NCBI GenBank assembly: GCA_949751835.1
Contig: CATKHK010000019.1
Coordinates: 248,001 to 312,000, forward strand
Source of the DNA: Blepharisma japonicum
Taxonomy: Eukaryota; Ciliophora; Heterotrichea; Heterotrichida; Blepharismidae
Direction: 5' to 3'
DNA: 64,000 nt
Of the stretch, positions 43,967 to 54,237 are shown one piece after another. The translations under genes were made by a program, and so were the position numbers. Under the pieces are notes generated by a model that did no database searches, was not told where the DNA came from, and saw only the letters and a list, made by a program, of their open reading frames with translations. Each line of letters opens with the position of its first letter. Position 1 is the first letter of the stretch.

Positions 43967-44701
43967 TTAAATCACATTTATCATGTCCTCATCTATTGAT
44001 GAAAAGTGTTCGCCTCCCAAAACTTCCTGTTCGAATATTTCCAATTCGTTTTCCATATCCCCAATAGTAGATAAATCACTTTTATATTCTGATATATAGC
44101 TTTCTTTTCTTCTAGGCATATCCATTAATTCATTAACCATATCATCGTAATCTCTATACAAGTGAGTTTTGTTGGACAATATCATTTCGTTGTATTTTGC
44201 GTTCAGCTGGGCAAGACTTACGTCGCTGCAGTCTGTAATTAACGTTCAGTTATAATAGTTCATTCTAAAATTAGGAAAAATGGTCTCCAACAGATACTCG
44301 AATGGCTCATACTCATTATTTAAGTCACTTTTGGCCATAAAGGCTGTAAAAATCGCAAGAAGCTGAGAATTCATTGCCCTTTCTGCTTTGGAGGTAGACT
44401 CTATTAAGATATGCCAATATACAAGCTCAAACTCGTTTAAAAGCAAAATTTCTGCTACTTTATTGAGGGTTGTATAAGTGTCAGGAATGAGAAGTTTGAA
44501 AGGAGAATTGGTTGATATAGCTTTTAACAAATGTTGACGAAGATAGCTTACGCCCTCCTCCGTGAACTCTTGCCGTAGCTTTTTGTATATTTCTGAGTAT
44601 TTCTCTGATGGAGATTTATAGTTTTCAGACATGTTCCTGGAAAAGTCAAAACATGTTAAATCGTGGTTCTTGAGCGCGTTCTGTTGTGGATTTTGTGCCA
44701 T
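43967..44701 (-). CDS. Hypothetical helical protein, 244 aa
   Basis: ATG 44699-44701 to TAA 43967, with one TGA as Trp (MNYYNWTLITDCSD). Mostly helical, mixed charge, with a middle part KVAEILLLNEFELVYWHILI that could be a buried helix pair, and an acidic C-terminal third (LEIFEQEVLGGEHFSSIDED). No known domain. It lies in a gene-poor stretch; codon style is like the neighbours. Confidence 0.7.
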
Positions 44702-45307
44702 ATTTAAAAAATTATAAGGGATAGTGAATTTTTCTGATCAAAAGTAAAATATTTAGAAAGGGATTCAGAAGAAATTCAGGAGTTAGACAGGCTGGCAGAA
44801 TTAAGAAAAGGCAGCAATTATATGAGCTAAGCATGAATGACATATTGACTTGGGGGAAAAAATTAGAAATAAACATAGACAGATTAAGAAAGTTGTTATA
44901 AATCGTATCTAAAGAATAAAGAAAAGCAAGTAGCAATAAATTTAATTTCTTGGCCATATTTTATTGGTAGGGTAAATATTTATGCAATAAGCATTTTTAT
45001 GATTTTGATAAATTACAAAGAATTAATTAAGATTTTTCAACTGATATCATAATAATTAAAATAAAATTTTGAATTTTAGAAGATTTGAATAAAATAATCT
45101 GAAGCACACTTTTCGAAAAATGTTGCCAAAGCTTATCTGAATAATCTTGCTATATATAATTCTGAATTAATTAGGTTTTAATAATATAACCTGCAATTTA
45201 TAAAATATAATTAAAATTATTATAGAAATTATAAATTCTATATATGCCCCAAACCTCAAAAATGTGAAAAGCCAAATTAAAATCTTTGAAAGGGGGTTTA
45301 TAAAAAT
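44702..45307. other. Intergenic with ambiguous short frames
   Basis: About 600 nt. Minus-strand frame 44712-44957 (81 codons) starts MAKKLNLLLLAFLYSLDT like a signal peptide but is unnaturally rich in Leu/Phe/Asn; the opposite strand has an open frame reading KKRQQLYELSMNDILTWGKK that looks more protein-like but has no start. Neither is called. Confidence 0.35.
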
Positions 45308-45601
45308 ATGTCTCAAGCCTCACAAACATCTCAAAGCGAAGAAACCAAAAAAGCCCAAGAAGAGCACGTCACTCTCAAAGTCAAATCGCAGGATGGCAAC
45401 GAGATTTTCTTCAAGATTAAGAAGTCCACACAGCTCAAGAAGCTCATGGAAGCTTACTGCTCAAGAAATGGAGTGAACCCGACTACTGTGAGATTCCTAT
45501 TTGACGGTGAAAGAATCCAAGAAACCTCTACTCCTGTGTCTTTAGGAATGGAAGATGGCGATGAAATCGATGCTATGGTGGAACAAACTGGAGGAATATA
45601 A
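45308..45601 (+). CDS. SMT3: SUMO (small ubiquitin-like modifier)
   Basis: 97 aa. The SUMO fold sequence is clear: [75 protein letters not shown]. The C-terminus ends Gly-Gly-Ile, so a SUMO protease must cut one residue to expose the diglycine used for conjugation to Lys. The first 18 residues are a flexible Ser/Gln/Glu tail. Codons are C/G-rich at third positions, like the ribosomal genes, so expression is probably high. No intron; ATG at 45308 is the natural start. Confidence 0.98.
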   Translation: MSQASQTSQSEETKKAQEEHVTLKVKSQDGNEIFFKIKKSTQLKKLMEAYCSRNGVNPTTVRFLFDGERIQETSTPVSLGMEDGDEIDAMVEQTGGI

Positions 45602-45657
45602 TAAATAAAATTAATGTTTCTCATTATATAAAATTTTAAGTCGATTTTGAAAATCTA

Positions 45658-46113
45658 TTAAGCTAGATTATTCTTCTTTTTGATCTCAGCAATAATTCTA
45701 TGGACCTCGTCTCTTGTTTTAAGATTATACTTTCTCTCCATGTGCTGGCCAAATTTATTGACCCCGCTCCAGACTTGCTGATATTGGATAACCCCAGGAA
45801 TCCCGAGAAGTATTACAGATCTTACTAAAAGCCGAGGCCATAGAGAAAGACGATGAATTGCTCCTCCCGTCAATCTGCCAAGGCCGGCGTTGATTCCAAG
45901 TCCTCCCAAGAAGCTAATAATTGCATATTTTTGGGTAGCACTTGATAATTGGTCTAAAAGAGCGATATCTTCATTGTCAAAGTTGTGAAATCTTTCAGCT
46001 TGACCAAAGGCTGGATGAACATGAGGGTTTGTCCTTACATAAATAGATTTGATTTCTACTTCTTGGTTAGAAGAATGACCACCAAGGGCCGGAGTATCAA
46101 GATTTATGGCCAT
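45658..46113 (-). CDS. Hypothetical small membrane protein, perhaps mitochondrial
   Basis: 151 aa. N-terminal half is polar (GGHSSNQEVEIKSIYVRTNP, FGQAERFHNFDNEDIALLDQ), followed by two hydrophobic stretches (KYAIISFLGGLGINAGLGRL and WPRLLVRSVILLGIPGVIQY) and a basic C-terminus (EVHRIIAEIKKKN). The glycine-rich helix pair resembles small mitochondrial carrier-like or import-related proteins, but no family is recognised. Uninterrupted in standard code, with all Trp as TGG. Convergent with SUMO, 56 nt apart. Confidence 0.72.
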   Translation of the reverse strand: MAINLDTPALGGHSSNQEVEIKSIYVRTNPHVHPAFGQAERFHNFDNEDIALLDQLSSATQKYAIISFLGGLGINAGLGRLTGGAIHRLSLWPRLLVRSVILLGIPGVIQYQQVWSGVNKFGQHMERKYNLKTRDEVHRIIAEIKKKNNLA

Positions 46114-46144
46114 TGTTTTATTTTATTAAGTAGTTGATAAGGTA

Positions 46145-47137
46145 TTGATAGACCAAACTCAAATAAAAAGGACTCTTGAATTCTCTACAGAAAGGAAAAT
46201 CTCTCCAAAAGAAGCCCTCAACCTAATTATAAACTGGTTTAAAGCATTTGCCCCAAAAAAACCTCTTGAAGCTAAAGAAAATAATATAGATCTTGTGCAA
46301 CCATTTTCTAAGCCTGCACAATCTATTTCAGTTCAATATCTTGCCCAGAAAATCAATTTTTTAAATGACAGCATCGAAAAGCAGGGACAAAAAATAATCA
46401 GTTTAATAAAGCACATAGAAAACCAAGAGAAATTCCAACTTGAATCAATAGAAAAGCTTTTCCAAAGTTTAAACAGCCCTGATGCTCAAGAAATCCAAAA
46501 GCTTCCAAATCCAAATCAAAGCCCAGATATCGACTCTATCAAAGAATTCATCCCAAATGAAGCTCTAGCCTACCCAGTATCCCCCAAAACTATAGAACTT
46601 AACACAACTAATATGAAATACTGTGAGAAATCAGCAAACAAAATAATTGAAAATGTTCGAGAAATCCATGACATCATCTTTAAAAACCTCAATGCCTTTT
46701 TTAATTCAAAATGCCAAAGATACTGCGAATTTAGAGACCTTCCCAATTACAAGTTTTCTCTGTATAATTTGATTATGATTAGAACTCTGAAATGGTGTGG
46801 GGTCGCAAAAGAAAATTGGTTTGATATTTGCAAAAGGAAAGAATTTATACAGAGCTGCATTTATAACCCTATTCTATTGGAAATCGGAGATTATTTAGTG
46901 AGATTCAACAAAGATGTGGAAATATGCAAAATTAAGCTTCAAAATTACGTTCTGAAAAAAGAATCCTTTGAAATTGGCGATTTGGGAAAAGTTGACAAAA
47001 AATGCTCTTTTTGCGGGACTCAAGGGCATCTTAAGAAAGATTGCAAAGAAATAAAGCAATCGTTTTGCCTAAATTGCCTAGACTACAAAGAACACACCAC
47101 TAAATATCATGCAATCTATATAACCCTTAAAAAATAA
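46145..47137 (+). CDS. Zinc-knuckle (CCHC) protein, 5' end unresolved
   Basis: The frame is open from 46130 and gives 330 residues from 46145, but it has no ATG until residue 157 (46613), and a TAA closes it at 46127. The first half is clearly protein-like (KEALNLIINWFKAFAPKKPL), so the true start must be upstream by splicing or be a non-ATG codon, or the gene has lost its 5' end. Near the C-terminus is a CCHC zinc knuckle CSFCGTQGHLKKDC, then a second Cys cluster CLNCLDYKEH. Zinc knuckles bind single-stranded RNA; gag-like origin is possible but no other retroelement part is seen. It is 31 nt from a divergent gene. Confidence 0.7.
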   Translation: MIDQTQIKRTLEFSTERKISPKEALNLIINWFKAFAPKKPLEAKENNIDLVQPFSKPAQSISVQYLAQKINFLNDSIEKQGQKIISLIKHIENQEKFQLESIEKLFQSLNSPDAQEIQKLPNPNQSPDIDSIKEFIPNEALAYPVSPKTIELNTTNMKYCEKSANKIIENVREIHDIIFKNLNAFFNSKCQRYCEFRDLPNYKFSLYNLIMIRTLKWCGVAKENWFDICKRKEFIQSCIYNPILLEIGDYLVRFNKDVEICKIKLQNYVLKKESFEIGDLGKVDKKCSFCGTQGHLKKDCKEIKQSFCLNCLDYKEHTTKYHAIYITLKK

Positions 47138-47180
47138 TTTTACTTATAATTGTTATTTATCATAATAAAATTGCTCAAGC

Positions 47181-48080
47181 CTATTGAATGCTTATTTCTT
47201 TTTCCAATGGCTTTTCTTTTGTCTTTTTCATTTCTTTCCCTTTCTCTATTTTTTTCATAGTCATATATTTAAAAATAGCAATTGCACTTGATATTACCCC
47301 ACAAAAGCTATAAAAAATATTGCTTATGTACTCTGAGCCTGGCATCTCTAAGCTTTTCACAAGCATGATTAATCTCAATACATTTTTGACAGTTACTAAA
47401 GTCTGGAATCTTCTTTTTTCTCGGATTTTTATTAAGCTTTGTAGTTCTTTATGTGTCCAATTATCATTACTTACAACTCTTTCATCTTTTTTCTTAAGCT
47501 CTTCTATGAGTGCAAGTTCCTTTTTTCTTCTCTTGTTTTCTGTGGTCAAATTAATCATTAAAAGTAGCCAATATCTTATAAAAGAGACTGAGTCCTTTGT
47601 ACTTTCCCATTTCCAATTTGTGCTCAATACAAAGTCACTCATAACTCCTATGTTAGAAATTCATACAAAATTATCCAAAATATAATAAATTGTCCCAGCC
47701 ACATGTCTTAAAATTTTCATAAAAACAATCAAGCTGAAAGCTTCTTTTAAATTATTTCCAATGCTGCTAACTTCTTCAATCCACCTTAGAAGTCGAAAAA
47801 TTTTCCTACCACTTCTCATTGATTCATAAATAATGCTTGCATTGCGAACCATTAAAGGTCACTTGCGAGTTCTGGTCTCAGATAAAAATTCCAGCATGCA
47901 TTGTTTGTAAAGATCGGCGGAGTATTGAATTACTCCTAAAATTTTATCACGGCCATGAGATGAACTCAAAATGCGGGAGAAACAAATTGAGGACTCTAAA
48001 AGCAGTTTTGAACCTGTTACTGTTGGAGATGTGAGGTGGTCGAAAAATGATGGGCTGCGTTTGATGCCTGATGTGCTCAT
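47181..48080 (-). CDS. PEX11: Peroxisomal membrane protein PEX11
   Basis: 299 aa, joined over two TGA codons (RKWPLMVRN and FVWISNIGV). The N-terminal region has HGRDKILGVIQYSADLYKQC, the conserved amphipathic helix of PEX11 (GRDKLLRLLQY in animals and plants), then SMRSGRKIFRLLRWIEEVSS, another signature. Hydrophobic segments at about 120-140 and 250-270 are the membrane anchors. PEX11 bends and elongates peroxisomes before division. Its presence says this organism has peroxisomes. The C-terminal tail is Lys/Glu-rich. Confidence 0.9.
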
Positions 48081-48906
48081 CTTTTATTGGTTGTAACGAT
48101 AATTATTAAATAAAGAAGAGAGTAGAAATGTGAAAGAGCGTGGAATTATGAAGGATTAGAAAGAGAGATTAATTTAAATTGGTAAAATAGAAATTATTGA
48201 ATAAAAAAATAAGGGAAAGCTAGATTAGGCTTGAGGCTATAAAGATAAAAATTATTAAAGCTTTTCAAACACGAAAATATAATAATTTTTTGATTAATAG
48301 TCATAATTATCATTTAAATTTTTTTGTCATCTTTTCTGACAATGAAAAACTAAAATGCAACTTATATAAATATGAAAGCATTACTAGCTAAAGAAGCACT
48401 GTAGCATACAAGGAACTTGATAAAATAGTTAATTCCTCAATACTTAAGCAAAAAGGGCCGTCATCAAAATATAAAAGTTTAAAAGAATAATTATAGAATG
48501 CGATTCAGCATAATTTAATCAAAAATTTTCTAATTTTGCATTTAAATCAATTTATCAATTTTTAATAATTTTAGCCTAAACAAAGGCCTAAATACCATTT
48601 TTATAAATAGCACTTCAACAGATAGCTAAGGTATTTAAATAACTTGGCCAGAATTTGCTTCCCAGGACCAATTTTTGCATAAATAAGAAAACTAGTTTCA
48701 TATGAATTATTTACTACTTAATATTTTGTCCAATAAAAGAATTTGTTTTTACTAAGAGCTTGAGATCTGAAAGACATATTTATGGTTATAATTTTTTTTT
48801 ATAACAACCTAATATCTCCTGAAAAGATTATCACTATATCTCAATAATCGTAGGAACTGCATTTAAACTGATAAATTCATCATGTCTGCATTATAAATAT
48901 AAATTA
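48081..48906. other. Intergenic
   Basis: About 825 nt, AT-rich, lying between the divergent PEX11 and CK1 genes. No frame with coding character and no repeat seen. Confidence 0.5.
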
Positions 48907-50007
48907 ATGATTATTGGAGGAAGGTTTCAACTTGAAGACAAACTCGGAAGCGGCTCGTTCGCCAGTGTTTATTGTGCGCACGACATAAAAACTAACGAAA
49001 AAGTTGCTGTAAAACTAGAACACCCAAATGGAGACCAAACAAAGACATGCTCTGAGACCAGCTTTTTGTCAACTCTCTCAAACAGTTCGTATTTTCCAAA
49101 ATTAATATGGCAAGGAAAGCACAATAATTCGCGCGTGATGGTCACAGATCTTCTCGGCCCATCACTTTTTGCAGAATATATAAAGAGAAATCGTTTCACA
49201 AATATGGAGATATCGTCCATAGGGACTCAAATGGTATCAGCTTTGGAAGTAGTTCATGAATTGGGCATTATTCACAGAGACATTAAGCCAGATAACATTC
49301 TAATTGACCCTGTGCATGGGATTGAGAAGGTTTATCTCATAGACTTCGGCATTGCGAAGCGTTATGCAGATCCCATCTCCAAGCAGCAAATTCCTTTTCG
49401 AGATGATAATGAATTTTCAGGCAATTTTATGTTTGCCTCAAAGAACGTAGTAGTCGGATGCACACCAAGCAGAAGAGACGATTTAGAGTCCTTAACTTAC
49501 ACATTAATTTTTTTGCTGACTGGGAATCTCCCATGGTGCAGGAGAAGATCTAATTCTGAATCAATCAGAGAACGACGCCAATCAGGTATTCTTTCAGACA
49601 ATTTCGTTGGAATACCAGAAGAGCTGTCAAATATTGTAACATATTGCCAGAATTTAAAATATCATGAAAAACCAAATTATGCCTACATAATATCACAACT
49701 TAACGAGCTATCAAAGAAAGAAGACTTTTATATTAGGTCTTCTAATAGAAGAAGAGACATAATTCCTCTTGAAACGGAGTTCAGATCAAGAATTGGACAA
49801 AAAAGGAGCAAAAGTGTGAATCATAGAGGAAAATTAAATGCTAAAGATGATATAATGAGAGGACAATCTAATATTGACATTGATAATAATCCAACCATTG
49901 ATGGATCATCACCAAGAATCACACCAGAAACGAGAAAAAGAATTTTGGGTTTGAGAAAAGACTCTGGTGACAGCGTTATTATGAAGTATGTGGCTATGCC
50001 ATGCTAA
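48907..50007 (+). CDS. Casein kinase 1 family protein kinase
   Basis: 366 aa. CK1 hallmarks: GGRFQLEDKLGSGSFASVYC at the N-terminus, VAVKLEH, HRDIKPDN (about 127), DFGIAKRY (about 145), and the CK1 activation loop F-x-G-N-F-M-F-A-S in EFSGNFMFASKNV, followed by SRRDDLESLTYTLIFLLTGN. CK1 kinases prefer pre-phosphorylated or acidic substrates. After the kinase core (about residue 280) comes a basic tail of about 85 residues (RRRDIIPLETEFRSRIGQKR) that may localise it. One difference: NFMFASKN replaces GTARYASIN, seen in divergent ciliate CK1 members. Confidence 0.94.
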   Translation: MIIGGRFQLEDKLGSGSFASVYCAHDIKTNEKVAVKLEHPNGDQTKTCSETSFLSTLSNSSYFPKLIWQGKHNNSRVMVTDLLGPSLFAEYIKRNRFTNMEISSIGTQMVSALEVVHELGIIHRDIKPDNILIDPVHGIEKVYLIDFGIAKRYADPISKQQIPFRDDNEFSGNFMFASKNVVVGCTPSRRDDLESLTYTLIFLLTGNLPWCRRRSNSESIRERRQSGILSDNFVGIPEELSNIVTYCQNLKYHEKPNYAYIISQLNELSKKEDFYIRSSNRRRDIIPLETEFRSRIGQKRSKSVNHRGKLNAKDDIMRGQSNIDIDNNPTIDGSSPRITPETRKRILGLRKDSGDSVIMKYVAMPC

Positions 50008-50658
50008 TAATTAATATTTATTTAACTAAAAATCACAGCAGAGCAAGGTTAATAGAGCATTATTTAGCATTAATTTATCAATTAATTAATAGTATTTATA
50101 TTGTAAATATTGCTTATATGTGATTTTTTGGTATATTTATTTTGTATAAATAAGGCTTTAGTGTTCAGATTGAATTTACTATATTATCTGAGAATATCTA
50201 AAGAATATAAAATTCTATTAAATTAATTATTTTTTAGAATTTAGAATAACTTAAATTTAGTTTGATTTTACAATATTGCCGAGAAAAATAGCAAAGTCAT
50301 AATTAACTAATAAAAATTAAAATTTATAGTTTTATAAGTTTTTTAGGATATCATATTTTTCAATATGGATTTTAAATAAAGAATCTTTTAAGCAAAATTA
50401 AATTTCTTTGAAGCTATATAAGCAAAAATTTTCAATGCCTAAAATTAATCAATTCCTAAATAAATAACAATGCAAACTTTTGTTCATAAACTTTCGTTTG
50501 GTTGTGTCCTGACAATGAATTCAAGATCTAAAAAATTTTTTAGGTTTCTCCTATACAAAAGAAGCTTTAACGTGCTCTCTATTAATTTACGCTAATTATA
50601 ATTTTTAAAGTTAAATACATTTTCAGTTGAATTGATAGTAAATTGTTAGAATCTTAAA
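50008..50658. other. Intergenic
   Basis: About 650 nt of very AT-rich DNA between two rightward genes. Nothing recognised. Confidence 0.5.
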
Positions 50659-51324
50659 ATGGATCAGGTACTTTGGTTCTTCACACTTGGATATTTGTTT
50701 CAATCTCTTGCAAATGGGATTCTTATCTACACCATATCAAAACAAAAATCAATTTATGGGCTATCTGTAGACAGTCAATGGCTTTTCCTCTTTGCCACCT
50801 TAGCAAGATGTATATGGATCTTCGATACAAGATTAACTTCATTACCCTTAGCATCATTTGAATTAGTAATAAACGTGCTGCTAGGAGTAATCTGCTGTTA
50901 TCTTTCAACCAAATATAGCCACACCTCAATATTCCAAACTCCAAAATACTTATCAGCATACGCAATAACAGGAGCCTGCGCAGTGCTCTGTTTCCTATTC
51001 CATCCAGGCGAAAAAAACCAATACTTTTTAACAGTTCAAATGCTTGTGAGCTTCACAATGTTTATGGAATGTGCAGGATTATTACCCCAATTTGTCATGA
51101 TGAGAAAATCTAAAGAAGTCGAAATAAAAACAGGGCACTATTTAATGTGCCTAGCAGTAGCAAGGGTGTTCAGACTCATTTTTTGGGTTCAGCTCTATAT
51201 GGACGGCTATACATTTGGGTATTTAATTATTGCTGATTTAATTCACACAATCTTGCTATCTGATTTCGCAATATTTTATATCAAAAGCATGAGGTCAGGG
51301 AAATCGATTTTATTACCTAGTTAA
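50659..51324 (+). CDS. ERD2: KDEL receptor family protein (ERD2-like)
   Basis: 221 aa with seven hydrophobic segments. Landmarks of the family: KSIYGLSVDSQWLFLFATLA near residue 30 (KxCxGLSxKTQ in animals), FELVINVLLGVICCYL, FHPGEKNQY, and ECAGLLPQFVMMRKSKEVE then TGHYLMCLAVARVFRLIFW (LPQLxxLQxxxxVExxTxHY). ERD2 binds escaped HDEL/KDEL proteins in the Golgi and returns them to the ER. Some ligand-site residues differ from animal ERD2, so it may be one of the divergent ERD2-like members. No TGA; all Trp TGG. Confidence 0.9.
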   Translation: MDQVLWFFTLGYLFQSLANGILIYTISKQKSIYGLSVDSQWLFLFATLARCIWIFDTRLTSLPLASFELVINVLLGVICCYLSTKYSHTSIFQTPKYLSAYAITGACAVLCFLFHPGEKNQYFLTVQMLVSFTMFMECAGLLPQFVMMRKSKEVEIKTGHYLMCLAVARVFRLIFWVQLYMDGYTFGYLIIADLIHTILLSDFAIFYIKSMRSGKSILLPS

Positions 51325-51370
51325 TCACTAACTCGCTTTAATTCCTATTTATAAAAATACCAAATAAAAT

Positions 51371-52540
51371 ATGATCCCAGCTGCCACAACACAAGGGTTA
51401 TTTACAGGCCTAAATACGAACCCAAACTCTTTGTTTGCACCTCAAGCCCAAAGAACTGTTCAGCCTTTTATGGTTTCGTCACCTCAAAGAACAATTGGAG
51501 GTCCAAGTATTTTTGGAGTTAATCCTATAACAACACAGCCTGCACCATCTCTATTCCCAAATCCGCAGCCTTCACTATTTCAGAGCTCTTTACCAACTTC
51601 TACTCCTCAGCCTGCCCAAAGCTTATTTAATCCCACTCAGCCTACTCCTGGGCAATGGGGCCAGCCTGCTCAGCAGATACCTCAAATGGCTCGTACAGAT
51701 ATTTTTGAAAATCCTGATGCATGGCGATACAAAAAGATCGAGGCCTTATCAGATCCATCAAAAGCCAAATTTTATGAAATTCAGCAAGAAATCGATAACA
51801 ATGAAATCGCCTTAAAAAATGCTGAGCATGCTATCTCAAAACTAACTGACCAACAAGATACCGTCAATTCCAAAACAGAGCAACTTTTCAGCTATTCTAA
51901 AAAAATCGTCGCAAAAGCGAGAAGAACTGAAAGAGCCTTAGAAATCCGGAAACAGTTTGAAGCCCAAGTCTCAAAATTTGTGAGAGAGTTCATCAAGGTC
52001 TGCGAACAATGCAACTCAGCAGATTCTTATCACAAAATTGAAGCCCCAGCAGGGTTTCTATCAGATCTGCTTAATAACTGTGAACAGCGAATAAAAGAGA
52101 TGGAGGACAATATAAAGGAAATCGAAGAAATTGTGAAAATAGAAACCATTCCAAGTCAATTAAGTTTGCTAGTTCATACAATAAGTTTGATGCAAGATAG
52201 GTTTATAGTCATTTCAGGAATGGCAAATGATATGCATAAGAAAGTATTGGAACTACATAATAAGGTCGCTGGAGTTATGAGGGATGTCTATCATTCTGAT
52301 ATGCCCCAAGGGCTTTTCACACCAAAAGACCAGACAGAAATACTTGAAAAAAAGGCTGAGGAGAATATTGCTACAGAAAATTGGCACCACGACAAAAAAA
52401 TAAGAGACGAGCTAGAAATGACTGAAGAAAAAGACGCCCCTAAGCCACCTGTAATTAGGACCCCGTATTCAAGTGTGAGAGAGGCCATAGTTGGAAGAGC
52501 TGGAGTTTTACAAGGGCTTTTACCCAGAAGATACTATTAA
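51371..52540 (+). CDS. FG-type nucleoporin, Nup58/Nup49-like
   Basis: 389 aa. The N-terminal 110 residues are Pro/Gln/Ser/Thr-rich with scattered LF and FG-like dipeptides (LFTGLNTNPNSLFAPQ, SIFGVNP, SLFNPTQPTPGQWGQP), the natively unfolded part of an FG nucleoporin. The remainder is helical with three coiled-coil stretches (KFYEIQQEIDNNEIALKNAE, CEQRIKEMEDNIKEIEEIVK, LVHTISLMQDRFIVISGMAN), the pattern of Nup58/Nup45 in the Nup62 complex of the central channel. Nup54 or Nup62 are the alternatives. No TGA; Trp all TGG. Confidence 0.75.
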   Translation: MIPAATTQGLFTGLNTNPNSLFAPQAQRTVQPFMVSSPQRTIGGPSIFGVNPITTQPAPSLFPNPQPSLFQSSLPTSTPQPAQSLFNPTQPTPGQWGQPAQQIPQMARTDIFENPDAWRYKKIEALSDPSKAKFYEIQQEIDNNEIALKNAEHAISKLTDQQDTVNSKTEQLFSYSKKIVAKARRTERALEIRKQFEAQVSKFVREFIKVCEQCNSADSYHKIEAPAGFLSDLLNNCEQRIKEMEDNIKEIEEIVKIETIPSQLSLLVHTISLMQDRFIVISGMANDMHKKVLELHNKVAGVMRDVYHSDMPQGLFTPKDQTEILEKKAEENIATENWHHDKKIRDELEMTEEKDAPKPPVIRTPYSSVREAIVGRAGVLQGLLPRRYY

Positions 52541-52591
52541 GTTATATAAAAATAATTAAGAAATTAGGAATGGTTTGGTAAGATTTATTAA

Positions 52592-53245
52592 CTACTTAAA
52601 GAACTTCTGGATGGTCAGTTCTTTGAATGGGTTCTCATCTCCCATCTTGCTCCATCCTCCTTGGTCATATAGTACCCTCAATTGGTTTTCTACTTCAGGC
52701 AGAACTTTTGCCTTCCACTCAGGATAGCTATTTAAATCTGCTTCCAGTTTTTTATACTTCTCAAACACTTCTTTTTCAAACTCAGGGTATCCCAGTGCTT
52801 TATTCTGCTCCACAGTGTGAGCATTTCTTCTCATCGCAATAATGTATCTCATTTCTTTCAGAAACTCTCTTATTTCGTCTGAGAAATCGCGAACAGCTTT
52901 CCATTGCTTGAGCTTTTCTACAGCTAAATTATAATCTTTAAGCTCATACTTTGATAGCCTGGAAGTGTCGAATTTCCAGTGGTCAACAACGTAGTTGAGG
53001 AAGTAAGCCTCTTCATAGAATAGAGAATGGGGAACGGTGAGGTGGTGATTTTCAGGATCAGGATCATGATATAGGAGGGTCCATCTATTGATATGCTCTA
53101 AAAAGGGTGCCTTGGTGTATCTATCGAGAGCTTCATCGATATGTCTTAGAGAACCGATTACTCTGGTCTTTTGGAAGTTGAATTTCCAGTTCTTATAGTA
53201 GGCGAGCTTGTCTCCGAGATGTTTTCCAATGCTAGCCAATGCCAT
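52592..53245 (-). CDS. Hypothetical helical protein, possibly mitochondrial
   Basis: 217 aa, uninterrupted, six Trp all TGG. The sequence is aromatic and charged with long helices (KLAYYKNWKFNFQKTRVIGS, LDRYTKAPFLEHINRWTLLY, EEAYFLNYVVDHWKFDTSRL, LKQWKAVRDFSDEIREFLKE). The style recalls lineage-specific subunits of ciliate respiratory complexes or mitoribosomes, and strong TGG preference fits high expression, but no family is recognised and no presequence is certain. Confidence 0.75.
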   Translation of the reverse strand: MALASIGKHLGDKLAYYKNWKFNFQKTRVIGSLRHIDEALDRYTKAPFLEHINRWTLLYHDPDPENHHLTVPHSLFYEEAYFLNYVVDHWKFDTSRLSKYELKDYNLAVEKLKQWKAVRDFSDEIREFLKEMRYIIAMRRNAHTVEQNKALGYPEFEKEVFEKYKKLEADLNSYPEWKAKVLPEVENQLRVLYDQGGWSKMGDENPFKELTIQKFFK

Positions 53246-53415
53246 TTATGGATATTATGATCAAAAATTTGGAAAATATAGAGATAAGAGTATTAAGGGC
53301 GAAGAAAAGAAATAAAGATATTTAAAAGATTTAATGAGAATAAATGGGCAATTTTATTTGTCAAAATAAAAATCAAAAAATGAAGAAAATGCACTTTTTA
53401 TTAAAATATTCTAAA

Positions 53416-54237
53416 TTAATGACGGCCTTGAGGAGGATATCCTTGTTGAGGAGGGTAGCCTGGCTGAGGAGGGTAACCTGGCTGAGGAGGATAACCCGGC
53501 TGAGGAGGATAACCTGCTTGAGGAGGATAGCCTTGTTGAGGAGGATAACCAGGTTGAGGAGGGTAGCCTTGCTGATGAGGATAACCTGCTTGAGGAGGAT
53601 AGCCTGCTTGAGGAGGATAGCCTGCTTGAGGAGGATAGCCTGCTTGAGGAGGATAGCCTGGTTGTGGAGGATAGCCAGCTTGTGGAGGATAGCCTTGTGG
53701 TGGGTATCCAGGCTGAGGAGGGTATCCAGGATATCCAGCTTGAGGAGGATATCCTTGAGGTGGATAGCCAGGCTGTGGAGGGTAGGCATAGCCTTGAGGT
53801 GGATAACCTGGAACTGGTTGCTGTGCTCCATGCTGTCCAGTTGCACCTGATCCGGCGTCCTCAGTATATCTCAATTCAAATCTGACATCGCCTGCCTTTC
53901 TTCCATGATGTTTAATTTCTACCCAGTCTTCAAAATGATGGCTTTTACGAATTGCTTCTAATGGAAGTACGCCTTCTCCAATTATATCATCTGCAGATCC
54001 TGAATCATGATCCCAGACTGCGAATTCAAGCAAAGATTCTGCGCCAAGTCTGAAAACAAAAGAATCTGTCCAGTTAGGGAACTTTCCTGCATCCTCAGCG
54101 ACGACTGTTCTGAATCTTTGAGTTCCAATAGAACAAACACAATAAGGATCCATCTTCCCAAAGGTTTCGGTATCTCTTATCAGTTTTCCACAGATAGGCT
54201 TGACGATTAAGGTGCCACTTTTCTTTTGGCCTTCCAT
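53416..54237 (-). CDS. C2-domain protein with Pro/Tyr/Gln-rich tandem-repeat tail
   Basis: 273 aa. Residues about 8-128 are one C2 domain: [77 protein letters not shown]; Asp residues at MDPY and [10 protein letters not shown] should bind calcium. Residues about 143-271 are GYPPQ units, mostly [12 protein letters not shown] or GYPPQQ. Similar YPPQ tails occur after C2 or annexin domains in plants and protists and drive self-association. The protein probably binds membranes in a calcium-dependent way. The reverse-strand open frames here are shadows of the repeat. Confidence 0.9.
   Translation of the reverse strand: MEGQKKSGTLIVKPICGKLIRDTETFGKMDPYCVCSIGTQRFRTVVAEDAGKFPNWTDSFVFRLGAESLLEFAVWDHDSGSADDIIGEGVLPLEAIRKSHHFEDWVEIKHHGRKAGDVRFELRYTEDAGSGATGQHGAQQPVPGYPPQGYAYPPQPGYPPQGYPPQAGYPGYPPQPGYPPQGYPPQAGYPPQPGYPPQAGYPPQAGYPPQAGYPPQAGYPHQQGYPPQPGYPPQQGYPPQAGYPPQPGYPPQPGYPPQPGYPPQQGYPPQGRH
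53419..53815 (-). repeat. 18-bp coding minisatellite (GYPPQ repeat)
   Basis: More than fifteen units of about 18 bp (sometimes 15 or 21), plus-strand core TGAGGAGGATAGCCTGCT, each coding for six residues. Four identical GYPPQA units sit in a row near 53580-53650. The array probably varies in copy number between strains. Confidence 0.9.

Noticed and set aside
44712-44957. 81-codon minus-strand frame with a signal-like start
   Set aside because: Composition is extreme (Leu/Phe/Asn), the opposite strand looks more protein-like, and no homology or intron supports it.
53344-53885. Plus-strand repeat-rich frames (RRI/WLRR repeats)
   Set aside because: They are antisense shadows of the GYPPQ tandem repeat in the C2 gene.
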